NCBI GenBank assembly: GCA_030066475.1 | Contig: JASJBO010000149.1 | Coordinates: forward strand, 1-13,609 | Direction: 5' to 3' | DNA from: Myxococcota bacterium | GTDB lineage: Bacteria; Myxococcota_A; UBA9160; PR03 | Length of the DNA stretch: 13,609 nucleotides | Made by a program: the position numbers and the translations under genes | Part shown: piece by piece, positions 1 to 6,683 of the stretch | How the letters are laid out: each line of letters begins with the position of its first letter | Position numbering within the stretch: the stretch's first letter is position 1 | Notes under the pieces: model-generated | What the model was told of the DNA's origin: nothing | The model's database searches: none | What the model saw: only the letters and a program-made list of their open reading frames with translations

Positions 1-58
1 TCGAACCCGTGTTGCCGCCTTGAAAGGGCGGAGTCCTAGGCCTCTAGACGATGGGGAC
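1..58 (-). tRNA. tRNA-Glu (anticodon UUC), 3' end cut off by the window edge
   Basis: Read on the minus strand, the sequence begins GTCCCCATCGTCTAGAGG, the usual 5' end of a bacterial tRNA-Glu with its acceptor strand and D-arm. The anticodon stem CCGCC/GGCGG encloses the loop CTTTCAA with anticodon TTC (plus-strand positions 22-24). The T-arm start, ending in GGTTCGA, is the last part visible. The final ~18 bases (rest of the T-arm, 3' acceptor strand, CCA) lie outside the window. It lies 46 bases beyond the end of the glycosylase gene on the same strand. All arms that can be seen are intact, so this is a truncation by the window and not a pseudogene. Confidence 0.93.
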
Positions 59-69
59 GCGGTGGGTGG

Positions 70-75
70 AGTATG
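70..75 (-). promoter_or_regulatory. possible -10 box of the tRNA-Glu gene
   Basis: On the minus strand CATACT ends 11 bases before the first base of the tRNA, which would allow a short processed 5' leader. It is one of few AT-containing hexamers in the 46-base gap. I see no convincing -35 element. This is positional inference only. Confidence 0.25.
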
Positions 76-104
76 GCGAATCCGGCCCGCCCGCGCCGAC
101 CGGG

Positions 105-737
105 TCAGCGCGGCGCCACGATGTCGAGGTGGCGCCACAGGTACCAGGAGGCCACCGAGCGGTACGGACGCCAGGGCTCGGCCAGCGCCTCCAGCGCGCC
201 GCGGTCGGGCAGCGCGCGCAGCCCGTAGAGCGCCTGCGCGCCCTTGCGGATGCCGTAGTCGCCCACCGGCAGCACGTCGAGGCGGCCGAGGGCGTTCATC
301 AGGAGCATGTGGGCGGTCCACTCGCCGACGCCGCGGATGCGCGTGACCGCCTCCACCACCGCGTCGTCGTCGAGCCGGCGCAGGCGGCGCGAGGCGACGT
401 CCCCGTCGTCGAAGGCCGCTGCGATGGCGCGCACCGCGGCGATCTTCTGGCGCGAGAGACCGATGCGGCGCAGCTGGTCGGCGCGCGACGCGCGCAGCCG
501 CGCGGGCGCCGGGATGCGTCCGGCGTGGGCCGCCTTCAGGCGCGTCTCGATCGCCCGCGCCGCGTGGCCCGAGATCTGCTGATAGAGCACGGAGCGCACC
601 AGGAACCGGTACGGATCGCCGCGCGCGCCCAGCCGGCACGGCCCGACCTCCCGGATCACGGCGCCGAGCCGGGGGTCGCGGCGCCGCAGCGTCCGGCGCG
701 CGCGCTCGAGGGCGGGATTCGCGGTCGGAGCGGGCAT
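105..737 (-). CDS. DNA-3-methyladenine glycosylase II (AlkA-like, HhH-GPD family)
   Basis: Monofunctional base-excision repair glycosylase, 210 aa, that should remove alkylated purines such as 3-methyladenine from DNA. The HhH-GPD core is clear: residues ~40-60 carry the FLVRSVLYQQISGHAA helix, and ~127-141 hold the helix-hairpin-helix (TRIRGVGEWTAHML). These are followed by LPVGDYGIRKG, where Asp160 is the catalytic aspartate. There is no lysine at the bifunctional-lyase position in the hairpin (GVGEWTA) and no C-terminal Fe-S cysteine cluster, which argues against Nth/MutY. It is shorter than E. coli AlkA because the N-terminal TBP-like domain is absent, as in many 'glycosylase 2' proteins. 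The ATG at 737 is preceded by TAGCCT six bases upstream and has no Shine-Dalgarno, suggesting a leaderless message. It is divergent from the AAA+ gene with 36 bp between starts. Confidence 0.93.
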   Translation of the reverse strand: MPAPTANPALERARRTLRRRDPRLGAVIREVGPCRLGARGDPYRFLVRSVLYQQISGHAARAIETRLKAAHAGRIPAPARLRASRADQLRRIGLSRQKIAAVRAIAAAFDDGDVASRRLRRLDDDAVVEAVTRIRGVGEWTAHMLLMNALGRLDVLPVGDYGIRKGAQALYGLRALPDRGALEALAEPWRPYRSVASWYLWRHLDIVAPR

Positions 738-743
738 CGGCGC

Positions 744-749
744 AGGCTA
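744..749 (-). promoter_or_regulatory. TAGCCT -10-like hexamer of the glycosylase gene
   Basis: TAGCCT on the minus strand is followed by six bases and then the ATG at 737. That spacing places transcription initiation at or next to the start codon. No clear -35 hexamer is visible. The same arrangement recurs at four other genes in this window, which is the main support. Confidence 0.55.
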
Positions 750-761
750 CCGCAGCCGAGT

Positions 762-767
762 TAGACT
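762..767 (+). promoter_or_regulatory. TAGACT -10-like hexamer of the AAA+ ATPase gene
   Basis: TAGACT is followed by six bases (TCGGCC) and then ATG at 774, with no Shine-Dalgarno between. It mirrors the hexamer of the divergent glycosylase gene only 12 bases away, so the two promoters must overlap physically. The arrangement fits leaderless initiation. Confidence 0.55.
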
Positions 768-773
768 TCGGCC

Positions 774-1706
774 ATGGGCGAAGATCCCGAGATCGTTCGC
801 GAGCGCGCCTCGAACCTGTGGAGCAGCTTCGAGCGCAAGTTTCCGATGGTCTCCAAGGCCACCCGCATCGAGCCGAACCCGCAGATCGGGGTCGAGGACA
901 TCGGCGGGCTCGAGACGGCCAAGGAGGAGGTGCTCACCTACGCCTGCGCGGCCACCGACCCCGAGGTGTATGCGCGCTGGGGCACCTTCCCGCCCTCCGC
1001 CCTGCTGCTGATCGGCAACGAAGGGGTCGGCAAGACGCTGCTGGCGCGAGCGCTCGCCACGCGGACCGGCATGCCGTTCGCCCGCGTCATGGTCCCGCGC
1101 ATGGTGGTGGAGGTGATCCACCGCGGCGGCAAGATCGGCGAGATCGTCGAGGGCTGGAGCCAGATGCTGGCCGAGCTGCCCGCGATCACGATCTTCTTCG
1201 AAGAGCTCGAGTTCTCGCAGACCCAGGAGATCGGTGCGCGCCGTCCGGACCTGCCGGTGGGTCCGATCATGGACTTCCTGCTCGATCTGCTCGACCGCAC
1301 CATCCTCGCCCACAAGGGCCTGGTGGTGGGCTCGACCAGCCACCCCGACACGCTGCGCACGGCGTTCCTCGCGCCGGGCCGCTTCGAGCGCGTGGTGGAG
1401 GTGAAGCCCCGCCTGCCCGACGACATCGTCGCCGCCCTGACGATCCACGCGGCCGCCGCCGAGAAGCGCGCCGGGCGTCCGCTGTTCGACGCCGTGGACT
1501 GGGACCAGGCGGTGAGCAGCTACCACGGGCCCTCCACGGGCGCCTGGATCCGCCTGATGCACGCCGTGCTGCGCCGCAAGGCCCGCGCCGAGGCGGCGGG
1601 CGAGGCGACGGCGCCCGCCAGCACCGACGACGTGCTGCGCGAGGTCGAGCGCTACCGCGCCGCGCAGGGGCAGCTGCCGCCGCCCGGGGGCGGCGTCTAC
1701 CTCTGA
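774..1706 (+). CDS. AAA+ ATPase, FtsH/Cdc48-like module with altered motifs
   Basis: A 310-aa protein that is almost entirely one AAA+ module; substrate and partners are unknown. Seen in order: an N-terminal helix, VEDIGGLETAKEE (40-52, the entry typical of classic AAA proteins), Walker A GNEGVGKT (81-88), Walker B-like ITIFFEELE (138-146), sensor-1-like VVGSTSHPDTL (184-194), and the arginine-finger segment APGRFER (200-206). The C-terminal lid spans ~215-300. Oddities: the Walker B Asp is Glu143, the sensor-1 Asn is Ser189, and the pore-loop region (VIHRGGK, 114-120) lacks the usual aromatic residue. No protease domain or membrane segment is attached. It could be a stand-alone unfoldase or remodelling ATPase, or a weakly active one. 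The ATG is chosen for its position just after the -10-like hexamer. Hairpins follow the stop. Confidence 0.88.
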   Translation: MGEDPEIVRERASNLWSSFERKFPMVSKATRIEPNPQIGVEDIGGLETAKEEVLTYACAATDPEVYARWGTFPPSALLLIGNEGVGKTLLARALATRTGMPFARVMVPRMVVEVIHRGGKIGEIVEGWSQMLAELPAITIFFEELEFSQTQEIGARRPDLPVGPIMDFLLDLLDRTILAHKGLVVGSTSHPDTLRTAFLAPGRFERVVEVKPRLPDDIVAALTIHAAAAEKRAGRPLFDAVDWDQAVSSYHGPSTGAWIRLMHAVLRRKARAEAAGEATAPASTDDVLREVERYRAAQGQLPPPGGGVYL

Positions 1707-1716
1707 GGGCGCGGCG

Positions 1717-1749
1717 CGTCCCAGCGGCGGGACGTCCCATCCGTGGGAC
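1717..1749. terminator. two back-to-back hairpins after the AAA+ gene
   Basis: Hairpin one is CGTCCC-AGCGGC-GGGACG (1717-1734). Hairpin two is GTCCCA-TCCG-TGGGAC (1734-1749). Both have 6-bp perfect stems and share base 1734. They start 11 bases after the stop codon at 1706. There is no T-tract, so the role as terminator is inference; 3'-end stabilisation or protein binding to the repeated GTCCC/GGGAC are alternatives. Confidence 0.45.
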
Positions 1750-1910
1750 TCGCCGGCGGGCGGCGCGCGGGCGCGGCGCGCGCGAATGCCGCTCCCCCTC
1801 GATTGGCGCGCGGACCCCAGGGGTTCGAACCGGTCTTGCCAGTCGGCGGTGGGCCGCCTCGCGGCCGGGTCCGCACGAGGGACGCACCCGCTGGCCCGCG
1901 GCGCCCGCTC

Positions 1911-1930
1911 GCGTCCCGATCGCGGGACGC
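1911..1930. repeat. inverted repeat GCGTCCCG-ATCG-CGGGACGC
   Basis: A perfect 8-bp stem with a 4-base loop repeats the GTCCC/GGGAC theme of the two hairpins at 1717-1749. It lies about 145 bases upstream of the response-regulator start and 65 bases upstream of the putative -24/-12 promoter. That is a plausible distance for an activator binding site, but this role is inferred. Confidence 0.45.
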
Positions 1931-1995
1931 CCCCTCGTCTCGGGATGAGAGCGCAACCCGCCGATTTCTCAAGCGAGTTCGAAGCCCGGCCGATC

Positions 1996-2011
1996 TGGCA
2001 CGAGACTTGGA
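1996..2011 (+). promoter_or_regulatory. sigma-54-like -24/-12 promoter for the signalling operon
   Basis: TGGCAC, five bases (GAGAC), then TTGGA, compared with the sigma-54 consensus TGGCAC-N5-TTGC(A/T). The -24 GG is exact. The -12 element reads TTGG instead of TTGC, one mismatch at a normally conserved base. The predicted start near 2022 would leave a leader of about 34 bases before the ATG at 2056. A GGGAG ribosome-binding site lies at 2047-2051. Confidence 0.4.
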
Positions 2012-2055
2012 AGGGACGACTCCGGACTGCAAAGGGCGAGGTCGTCGGGAGCGGA

Positions 2056-3183
2056 ATGCCGGAGCACACGATCCTCTTCGTCGATGACGAGGTGAACATC
2101 CTGAAGGCGCTCAAGCGCCTGATGCGCCACGAGCCCTGGAACGTCGAGTGTGCGTGCCGGGGCCAGGACGCGCTCCAGATCATGGATCGGACCCCCGCCC
2201 AGGTGGTGGTGTCCGACCAGCGCATGCCCGAGATGAGCGGCGTCGACCTGCTGCAGGCCGTGCGCGAGCGCCAGCCCGACGTCGTGCGCATGATGCTCAC
2301 CGGCTACACCGAGATGAACGTGGCCGTCGAGGCCATCAATCGCGGCGAGATCTACCGGCTGATCACCAAGCCGTGGAACGACGAGGAGCTGAAGGCCACG
2401 ATCCGCCAGGCCTTCGACCACTACGACCTGAAGCAGGAGATCAAGCGCCTCAACCAGGTCACCCGCGAGCAGAACTTCAAGCTCCAGGACATGAACCGCA
2501 ACCTGGAGGCGAAGGTCCGCGAGCGGACCAAGCAGGTCGCACAGAAGCACTCGGAGCTGCGCACCGCCTACGTCCAGACGATTCGCGCGCTGGCGGAGGC
2601 CGTCGATGCGAAGGACGCCTACACGCGTGGCCACTCGGAGCGGGTCGGCGTGTACGCCTCGAAGCTGGCGCGCGAGATGGGGCTGCCCAAGGAGCTGATC
2701 GAGCGCGTCTACATCGCAGGCGTGTTGCACGACGTCGGCAAGATCGGCGTCCCCGACCGCATCATCAGCAAGCCCGACCGGCTCGACGACGAAGAGTACG
2801 GCGAGATGAAGCGGCACCCGGAGATCGGCGCCAAGATCCTCGAGCCGGTCACCTTCCTGGCCGACATCGTGCCCTGCGTGCGGCACCACCACGAGTGGTT
2901 CGACGGCTCGGAGAAGGGCTATCCGCTGCGGCTCGCGGCGGACAGCATCCCGCTGCCCTCGCGGATCATCCTGGTGGCGGACACGGTCGAGGCGATGACC
3001 AGCGACCGGCCCTACCGCAACGCCCTGCCGCTCGAGGTGGTGGTGCGCGAGCTCCACCGCTACTCCGGCTCCCAGTTCGATCCGGTCTGCGTCAAGCCGA
3101 TGTTGGAGCTGATCGAGCGCGAGGGCGAGCGCTTCATCCGCAAGGACCAGAAGTTCGACATCTACGAGTTCATCGAGGGCTGA
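2056..3183 (+). CDS. REC–HD-GYP response regulator (cyclic-di-GMP phosphodiesterase, RpfG-like)
   Basis: A 375-aa two-domain response regulator predicted to hydrolyse cyclic-di-GMP in the cytoplasm. The receiver domain (1-~120) has acidic Asp10-Asp11, phospho-acceptor Asp54 in VVVSDQRMP, Thr82 (MLTGYT) and Lys105 in ITKPWND. A coiled coil follows (~125-175). The HD-GYP domain (~175-360) has GHSERV (192-197), HDVGKIG (225-231), RHPEIGAKIL (253-262), the HHHE..DG segment (277-284) and an intact GYP (288-290), so catalysis should be possible. The start at ATG 2056 is chosen because the REC fold begins there and GGGAG precedes it; the upstream extension is low-complexity. The stop is two bases before the next start, indicating an operon. 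No cognate histidine kinase is in the window. Expression may depend on the sigma-54-like site upstream. Confidence 0.94.
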   Translation: MPEHTILFVDDEVNILKALKRLMRHEPWNVECACRGQDALQIMDRTPAQVVVSDQRMPEMSGVDLLQAVRERQPDVVRMMLTGYTEMNVAVEAINRGEIYRLITKPWNDEELKATIRQAFDHYDLKQEIKRLNQVTREQNFKLQDMNRNLEAKVRERTKQVAQKHSELRTAYVQTIRALAEAVDAKDAYTRGHSERVGVYASKLAREMGLPKELIERVYIAGVLHDVGKIGVPDRIISKPDRLDDEEYGEMKRHPEIGAKILEPVTFLADIVPCVRHHHEWFDGSEKGYPLRLAADSIPLPSRIILVADTVEAMTSDRPYRNALPLEVVVRELHRYSGSQFDPVCVKPMLELIEREGERFIRKDQKFDIYEFIEG

Positions 3184-3185
3184 CC

Positions 3186-4160
3186 GTGGCGGCGAGGGGG
3201 GGCGACGCGCCCGAGCGCGCGCTGCGGACGAACCTGGACGATGGACTCGTCTGCGACGCACGCATCCTGGTGGATCCGCGCCTGCTCGGCGTGCTCCAGA
3301 GCGAGCTCGAGGAGCGCCTCGGCGCCGACGAGGCGGCGGCGGTGATGCTCCAGACGGGCTTCTTCCACGGGCTTCGCGACGCGCGGCGCGCGCTCGCCCT
3401 GACGGGAGGCCAGACGGCCGCACCGCTGCTCGCGATGCAGCTGCGCATGCGCTCCGACCCCACGGTGCTCGCGGCGGCCGGCGCCTGGCCCGATCGAGTC
3501 GAGGCCGAGGCGGTGCTGGCCTCCCAGGGGCGCCGGCTGCACCCGGCCTGCTTCCTCTCCAGCGGCTACGCGTCGGGCTGGCTCTCGGGCCTCTGGGACG
3601 TCGAGGTGCTGGCCGTGGAGCGGGCCTGCGCCGCGCGCGGGGATGCGACCTGTGACTTCGAGGTGCGCGAGACGGTTGCCTGGCGGCAATCGGGCGAGCC
3701 GGCCGCGCTGGGCCTGCTCGACGCCCTGCCCTACGCGGCGCTGCACGACGTCGTCGATGATCGGCTGGGGGAGACGTGCGACGAGCCGCGCGCGCACTTC
3801 GAGCGCGGCAGTCCGGCGATCCACGTGTGGGGACCGGTCATGGTGGTGCCGTATGCGGGCGCGCAGACCGCCGCGGCCGTCGAGGCCGTGGCTCGCGAGC
3901 CGGACGCGGTCGGCATCTCGGTCGTGGTGGTCGACCTCGAGGGGGCGATCGTCGACGACGGATTCGGCGCGGAGGCGCTCGAGCGCACGGTCGACGTGAT
4001 CCACTCCTGGGGCGCCGAGACGGTGATCTCGGGGCCGTCCCCGCTGGCGGCGCGCGTCGTGGCGGGGCTGGCGTGCGCTCCCGTCGCGGTGCGCAAGGAC
4101 CTCGAAGCGGCGATTGCGACGGCCTTCCAGATCGCCGAGTCGCAGCGGCAGCTGCTGTGA
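3186..4160 (+). CDS. V4R–STAS two-domain protein (putative ligand sensor)
   Basis: A 324-aa cytoplasmic protein. The N-terminal half (~21-162) looks like a V4R (4-vinyl reductase/XylR-N-type) small-molecule binding domain: it ends with GYASGWLSGLW (127-137), then VERACAARGDATCDFEVRE with paired Cys148 and Cys156, which in this family often bind metal. The C-terminal part (~213-318) resembles a STAS domain of the RsbR/RsbS kind: VVVVDLEGAIVDDGFGAEAL, then HSWGAETVISGPSPLA. Where RsbR-like proteins carry a phosphorylatable Ser/Thr after Asp, this one has Gly259 (VDDG). The GTG at 3186 lies two bases after the HD-GYP stop, with GAGGG upstream as a ribosome site. Its last four bases overlap the next gene. 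Inference: it senses a ligand and relays it to its operon partners. Domain naming is by eye and the STAS call is less certain than V4R. Confidence 0.82.
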   Translation: MAARGGDAPERALRTNLDDGLVCDARILVDPRLLGVLQSELEERLGADEAAAVMLQTGFFHGLRDARRALALTGGQTAAPLLAMQLRMRSDPTVLAAAGAWPDRVEAEAVLASQGRRLHPACFLSSGYASGWLSGLWDVEVLAVERACAARGDATCDFEVRETVAWRQSGEPAALGLLDALPYAALHDVVDDRLGETCDEPRAHFERGSPAIHVWGPVMVVPYAGAQTAAAVEAVAREPDAVGISVVVVDLEGAIVDDGFGAEALERTVDVIHSWGAETVISGPSPLAARVVAGLACAPVAVRKDLEAAIATAFQIAESQRQLL

Positions 4161-5668
4161 CGGCCGCTCTGCCGGAGCTGCCGGAGCGCGGCTCGCTCGA
4201 CGCGCTGCCGCTGCCGCACCTCTTCCTCGAGCTGACCCGGCGCTCGTTCTCGGGGGCGCTCCTCCTGACTCGCGACGAGGTCGAGAAGCGGGTGCTGTGG
4301 CAGGACGGCGTTCCGGTGCTGGCCGAGTCGAACGTCCCGAGCGAGAGCCTGGGCATCCAGCTGCTCGACGCCGGTGCGATCACGCAGGCCGACCACGAAC
4401 GGCTCGTCGAGACGATCGAGGAGCGCGGCTGCAAGGAGGGCACGGCGCTGCTGGGGCTCCAGCTGGTGGCGCCCGTGGACCTGTTCGCCGCCCTGAAGCT
4501 GCAGCTGCGCCGGCGGGTCCTGGAGTGCTTCGGCTGGCCGCGCGGTCTGTGGGCGCTCGAGCCCGGCGAGGTCGCGGCCGACGCGGTGGCCTTGCGCTAC
4601 GACCCGCTCGTGCTGGTGCGCGAGGGCCTCGCGCTCCACTGGAGCGCCGAGCGCCTGCTGGCCGCCTCGCGCGCCAAGAACGCGCGCTACGCCACCACCA
4701 CGCCGCGGGCGAGCGCCCTGGCCGAGCGCCTCGGCGGCGGCGACGCCCTGGCCGGCCTGCTCGAATCGCTCGACGGCCGGACGGCGTGGGGCCCGTACGT
4801 CGGCGAGCTGACGGATCCGTTGCTGCTGGCCGCCGTCTGGCTGCTCGACGTCGAGGGGGCGCTCGACTGGAGGGACGAGCCGGCCGCCGCTCCCGAGCCC
4901 GACGCGCCGCCGCCGCCCGAGGCGCCCCCCGAGATCGAGATCGTGCTGGCCGGCGCGGAGAGCGCCGCCGCGACGTCCGCGGATCCCCGCGCCCGTGCCG
5001 TGGCGTCCGGGCGCGCGGCCAGCGCGAGTCAGCGGGGCGCCGCGGAGCTGCGCGGCGAGATCGAGCAGCTGCTCGCCCGGATCGCCGACCTCGATCACTA
5101 CGAGGCGCTGGGCGTCGAGCCCGACGCGAAGCCGGCCGAGATCAAGCGCGCCTACTTCTCCGCGGCCAAGCGCTTCCACCCCGACGCGCTGGCCCGGATG
5201 GGCCTCGACGACGTGCGCGAGGAGGCGCGTCGGGTGTTCGCGCGCATCGCCCAGGCCCACCAGGTGCTCTCGGATGCCGGGCGTCGTGCCGAGTACGACC
5301 GCAGCCTCGCGGCGGGCGCCGAGGACCTCGACGCGGCCCGCCTGGTGCAGGCCGAGACGCTCTACCGCAAGGCCGAGATCCTGATGCGCGCGGGCAACTT
5401 CGCAGGCGCGCTCGAGTTCCTGGGGCCCGCCGTGGAGCTGTGGCCGGACGAGTGCGCCTACCAGTCGGCGCTGGGCTGGGCGCTCTACAAGAAGCAGCCC
5501 CCGGATGCCAAGACCGCGAGCCAGCACCTCGAGCTGGCGGTCGCCCTCGACGAGCGAGATGCCGTCGCGCACCTCCGGCTCGGCACCGTGCTGCGCGCGC
5601 TCGGCGAGAAGGACCGCGGCGCCCAGCTGCTCGCCCGGGCCCGGCAGCTCGATCCCAAGGTCCAGTAG
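4157..5668 (+). CDS. PATAN (DUF4388)–DnaJ domain–TPR protein
   Basis: A 503-aa protein with three parts. Residues ~15-135 resemble the PATAN/DUF4388 domain (SFSGALLL, a VLWQDGVPVLAES strand pair, then the SLGIQLLDAGAIT helix region), often found in bacterial regulators. A Pro/Ala-rich linker covers ~240-290. A J domain spans ~312-386 with LDHYEALGV, an intact HPD (341-343) and the closing RRAEYDRSL, so it should stimulate a DnaK ATPase. About 395-500 contain TPR-like helices (AEILMRAGNFAGALEFLGPAVEL, in two pieces: AEILMRAGNF and AGALEFLGPAVEL; later LAVALDERDAVAHLRLG). The GTG start overlaps the previous stop as GTGA, typical of translational coupling. The stop is three bases from the convergent metalloprotease stop. 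Inference: an adaptor linking a regulatory input to DnaK. An upstream in-frame extension is rejected because it reads through the V4R–STAS gene. Confidence 0.88.
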   Translation: MTAALPELPERGSLDALPLPHLFLELTRRSFSGALLLTRDEVEKRVLWQDGVPVLAESNVPSESLGIQLLDAGAITQADHERLVETIEERGCKEGTALLGLQLVAPVDLFAALKLQLRRRVLECFGWPRGLWALEPGEVAADAVALRYDPLVLVREGLALHWSAERLLAASRAKNARYATTTPRASALAERLGGGDALAGLLESLDGRTAWGPYVGELTDPLLLAAVWLLDVEGALDWRDEPAAAPEPDAPPPPEAPPEIEIVLAGAESAAATSADPRARAVASGRAASASQRGAAELRGEIEQLLARIADLDHYEALGVEPDAKPAEIKRAYFSAAKRFHPDALARMGLDDVREEARRVFARIAQAHQVLSDAGRRAEYDRSLAAGAEDLDAARLVQAETLYRKAEILMRAGNFAGALEFLGPAVELWPDECAYQSALGWALYKKQPPDAKTASQHLELAVALDERDAVAHLRLGTVLRALGEKDRGAQLLARARQLDPKVQ

Positions 5669-5671
5669 CGC

Positions 5672-6652
5672 TCAGCGGACGGCCTCGGAGTCCGCGGACA
5701 GCGTTCGTCGCGTGCGCGGCTCGGCGACGACCAGCGTACGGGCCGGATCGCGCAACGCCTCGCGCAGGTTGACCACCACGAAGCCCTGCTCGCCCCCGGC
5801 GTCGCGCCAGAAGACGCGGGCGCCCGTCTCGCCGACCCGGAGCCAGGGGCCCTCGCTGCCCTCGGCCGCCGCGCGCCGGCCCATCCGGTCGACCGCTTCG
5901 GTGCGCCAGCGCGCCACGGCCTCGCGCGCCAGCACCGCTCCGTTGGGCAGCGCGTAGAGCGCCGCGAGCGTGGCGTCCGAGAACGGCTCGCCGCGGCCGA
6001 CCCGACGGCCGGCGGCCGTGACGCGCTCGAGCTCTCGCACCATGACCGTCTCGCCGTGGCGCGCGTGCCCGTGGAAGCCGAGCGCGTGACCCATCTCGTG
6101 GAGCAGGATCCCGCGCAGCTCGTCGGGCGCGAGCGGCCGCGAGACCCCGCGCAGGTCGGGCCCGACGGCGCGCGCCACCTGGATCCGCGAGGCGACCAGC
6201 GCCGCGCCTGCGACCCGGGCGCCCACCGCGAGCCGACCGAGTGGCGGGATCCCGCACTCGGAGACCGTGTTGCCCGAGTCGGGCCCGGCGGCCGTCTCGA
6301 CGGCCCCATCCGCGAACTGGATCTCGATCTCGGCCGGCCCCGCCTCGACCGGCTCGAAGCGCACGCCCAGCCCGGCTCCTTCCCAGGCGGCCAGCACCGC
6401 CGCGATCGCCTCGCGCTCCGCGCCGCTGGCGTCGGCGGCGACCGAGACCCGAATCGGCTCGTCCACGTCCCAGCGGCAGGTGAGCAGCGTCACGTGCGCG
6501 TCGGCGGGGAGCAGGTACGGGTGGATGTCGCCGAGCCGATGGCCCGGGTGCGACCTGAGCGCGGGGAAGCGCTCCTCGAGCGGGCCGAACGGACCGTCCG
6601 CACAGGCGAGCGGCAGCAGCGCCAGGCAGGCCGCGGCGCGTACGAGCCTCAA
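5672..6652 (-). CDS. secreted zinc metalloprotease with HEMGH motif
   Basis: A 326-aa predicted exported protein. Residues 1-~17 form a signal peptide (MRLVRAAACLALLPLAC); Cys17 could be a lipoprotein cysteine, but Pro at -3 makes a poor lipobox. The zinc site HEMGHALGFHGH begins at His185. It resembles metzincin/matrixin sites, HExxHxxGxxH, but the third histidine falls at position 10 or 12 of the motif, not 11. Segments ~66-112 (PIRVSVAAD, then AEIEIQFADG) resemble the strand before the active site in matrixin-like proteases. The start is TTG at 6652; no in-frame ATG or GTG exists upstream and the signal peptide begins exactly there, but I see no good ribosome site. It lies 31 bases after the MaoC gene on the same strand, so co-transcription is possible. 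Substrate unknown. Confidence 0.82.
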   Translation of the reverse strand: MRLVRAAACLALLPLACADGPFGPLEERFPALRSHPGHRLGDIHPYLLPADAHVTLLTCRWDVDEPIRVSVAADASGAEREAIAAVLAAWEGAGLGVRFEPVEAGPAEIEIQFADGAVETAAGPDSGNTVSECGIPPLGRLAVGARVAGAALVASRIQVARAVGPDLRGVSRPLAPDELRGILLHEMGHALGFHGHARHGETVMVRELERVTAAGRRVGRGEPFSDATLAALYALPNGAVLAREAVARWRTEAVDRMGRRAAAEGSEGPWLRVGETGARVFWRDAGGEQGFVVVNLREALRDPARTLVVAEPRTRRTLSADSEAVR

Positions 6653-6683
6653 GCCGCCGGAGGGCCGGAGCGGCGCCTCCCCA

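Larger units (their letters stand above)
1707..2055. other. 349-bp non-coding region between the AAA+ gene and the signalling operon
   Basis: No gene is supported here. An open frame runs in from 1786 toward the response regulator, but its translation before position 2056 is low-complexity Arg/Pro/Gly-rich sequence, while the REC domain begins cleanly at 2056. The stretch holds three GTCCC/GGGAC hairpins (1717-1734, 1734-1749, 1911-1930). A further imperfect stem lies at about 1934-1949 (CTCGTC paired with GATGAG, one G-U pair). A sigma-54-like promoter sits near the right end. Confidence 0.7.

Noticed and set aside
1818..1832. GGGGTTCGAACC, resembling a tRNA T-arm, as a tRNA remnant or attachment site
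   Set aside because: The flanking bases cannot form the T-stem or acceptor stem on either strand. TTCGAA palindromes arise by chance.
1786..2055. N-terminal extension of the response regulator by 90 residues
   Set aside because: The extension is low-complexity, contains the hairpins and the promoter-like site, and the REC domain begins right after ATG 2056.
747..2300. Long minus-strand open frame opposite the AAA+ gene and the start of the response regulator
   Set aside because: No domain is recognisable; it is antisense to a gene with clear Walker A and arginine-finger motifs.
2148..3185. Upstream in-frame extension of the V4R–STAS protein
   Set aside because: It reads through the HD-GYP gene in another frame and has no domain. 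GTG at 3186 with GAGGG upstream and a 2-bp gap is a better start.
5142..6257. Minus-strand frame bridging the J-domain gene and the metalloprotease
   Set aside because: It runs through two convergent, well-supported genes in the wrong frame and shows no domain.
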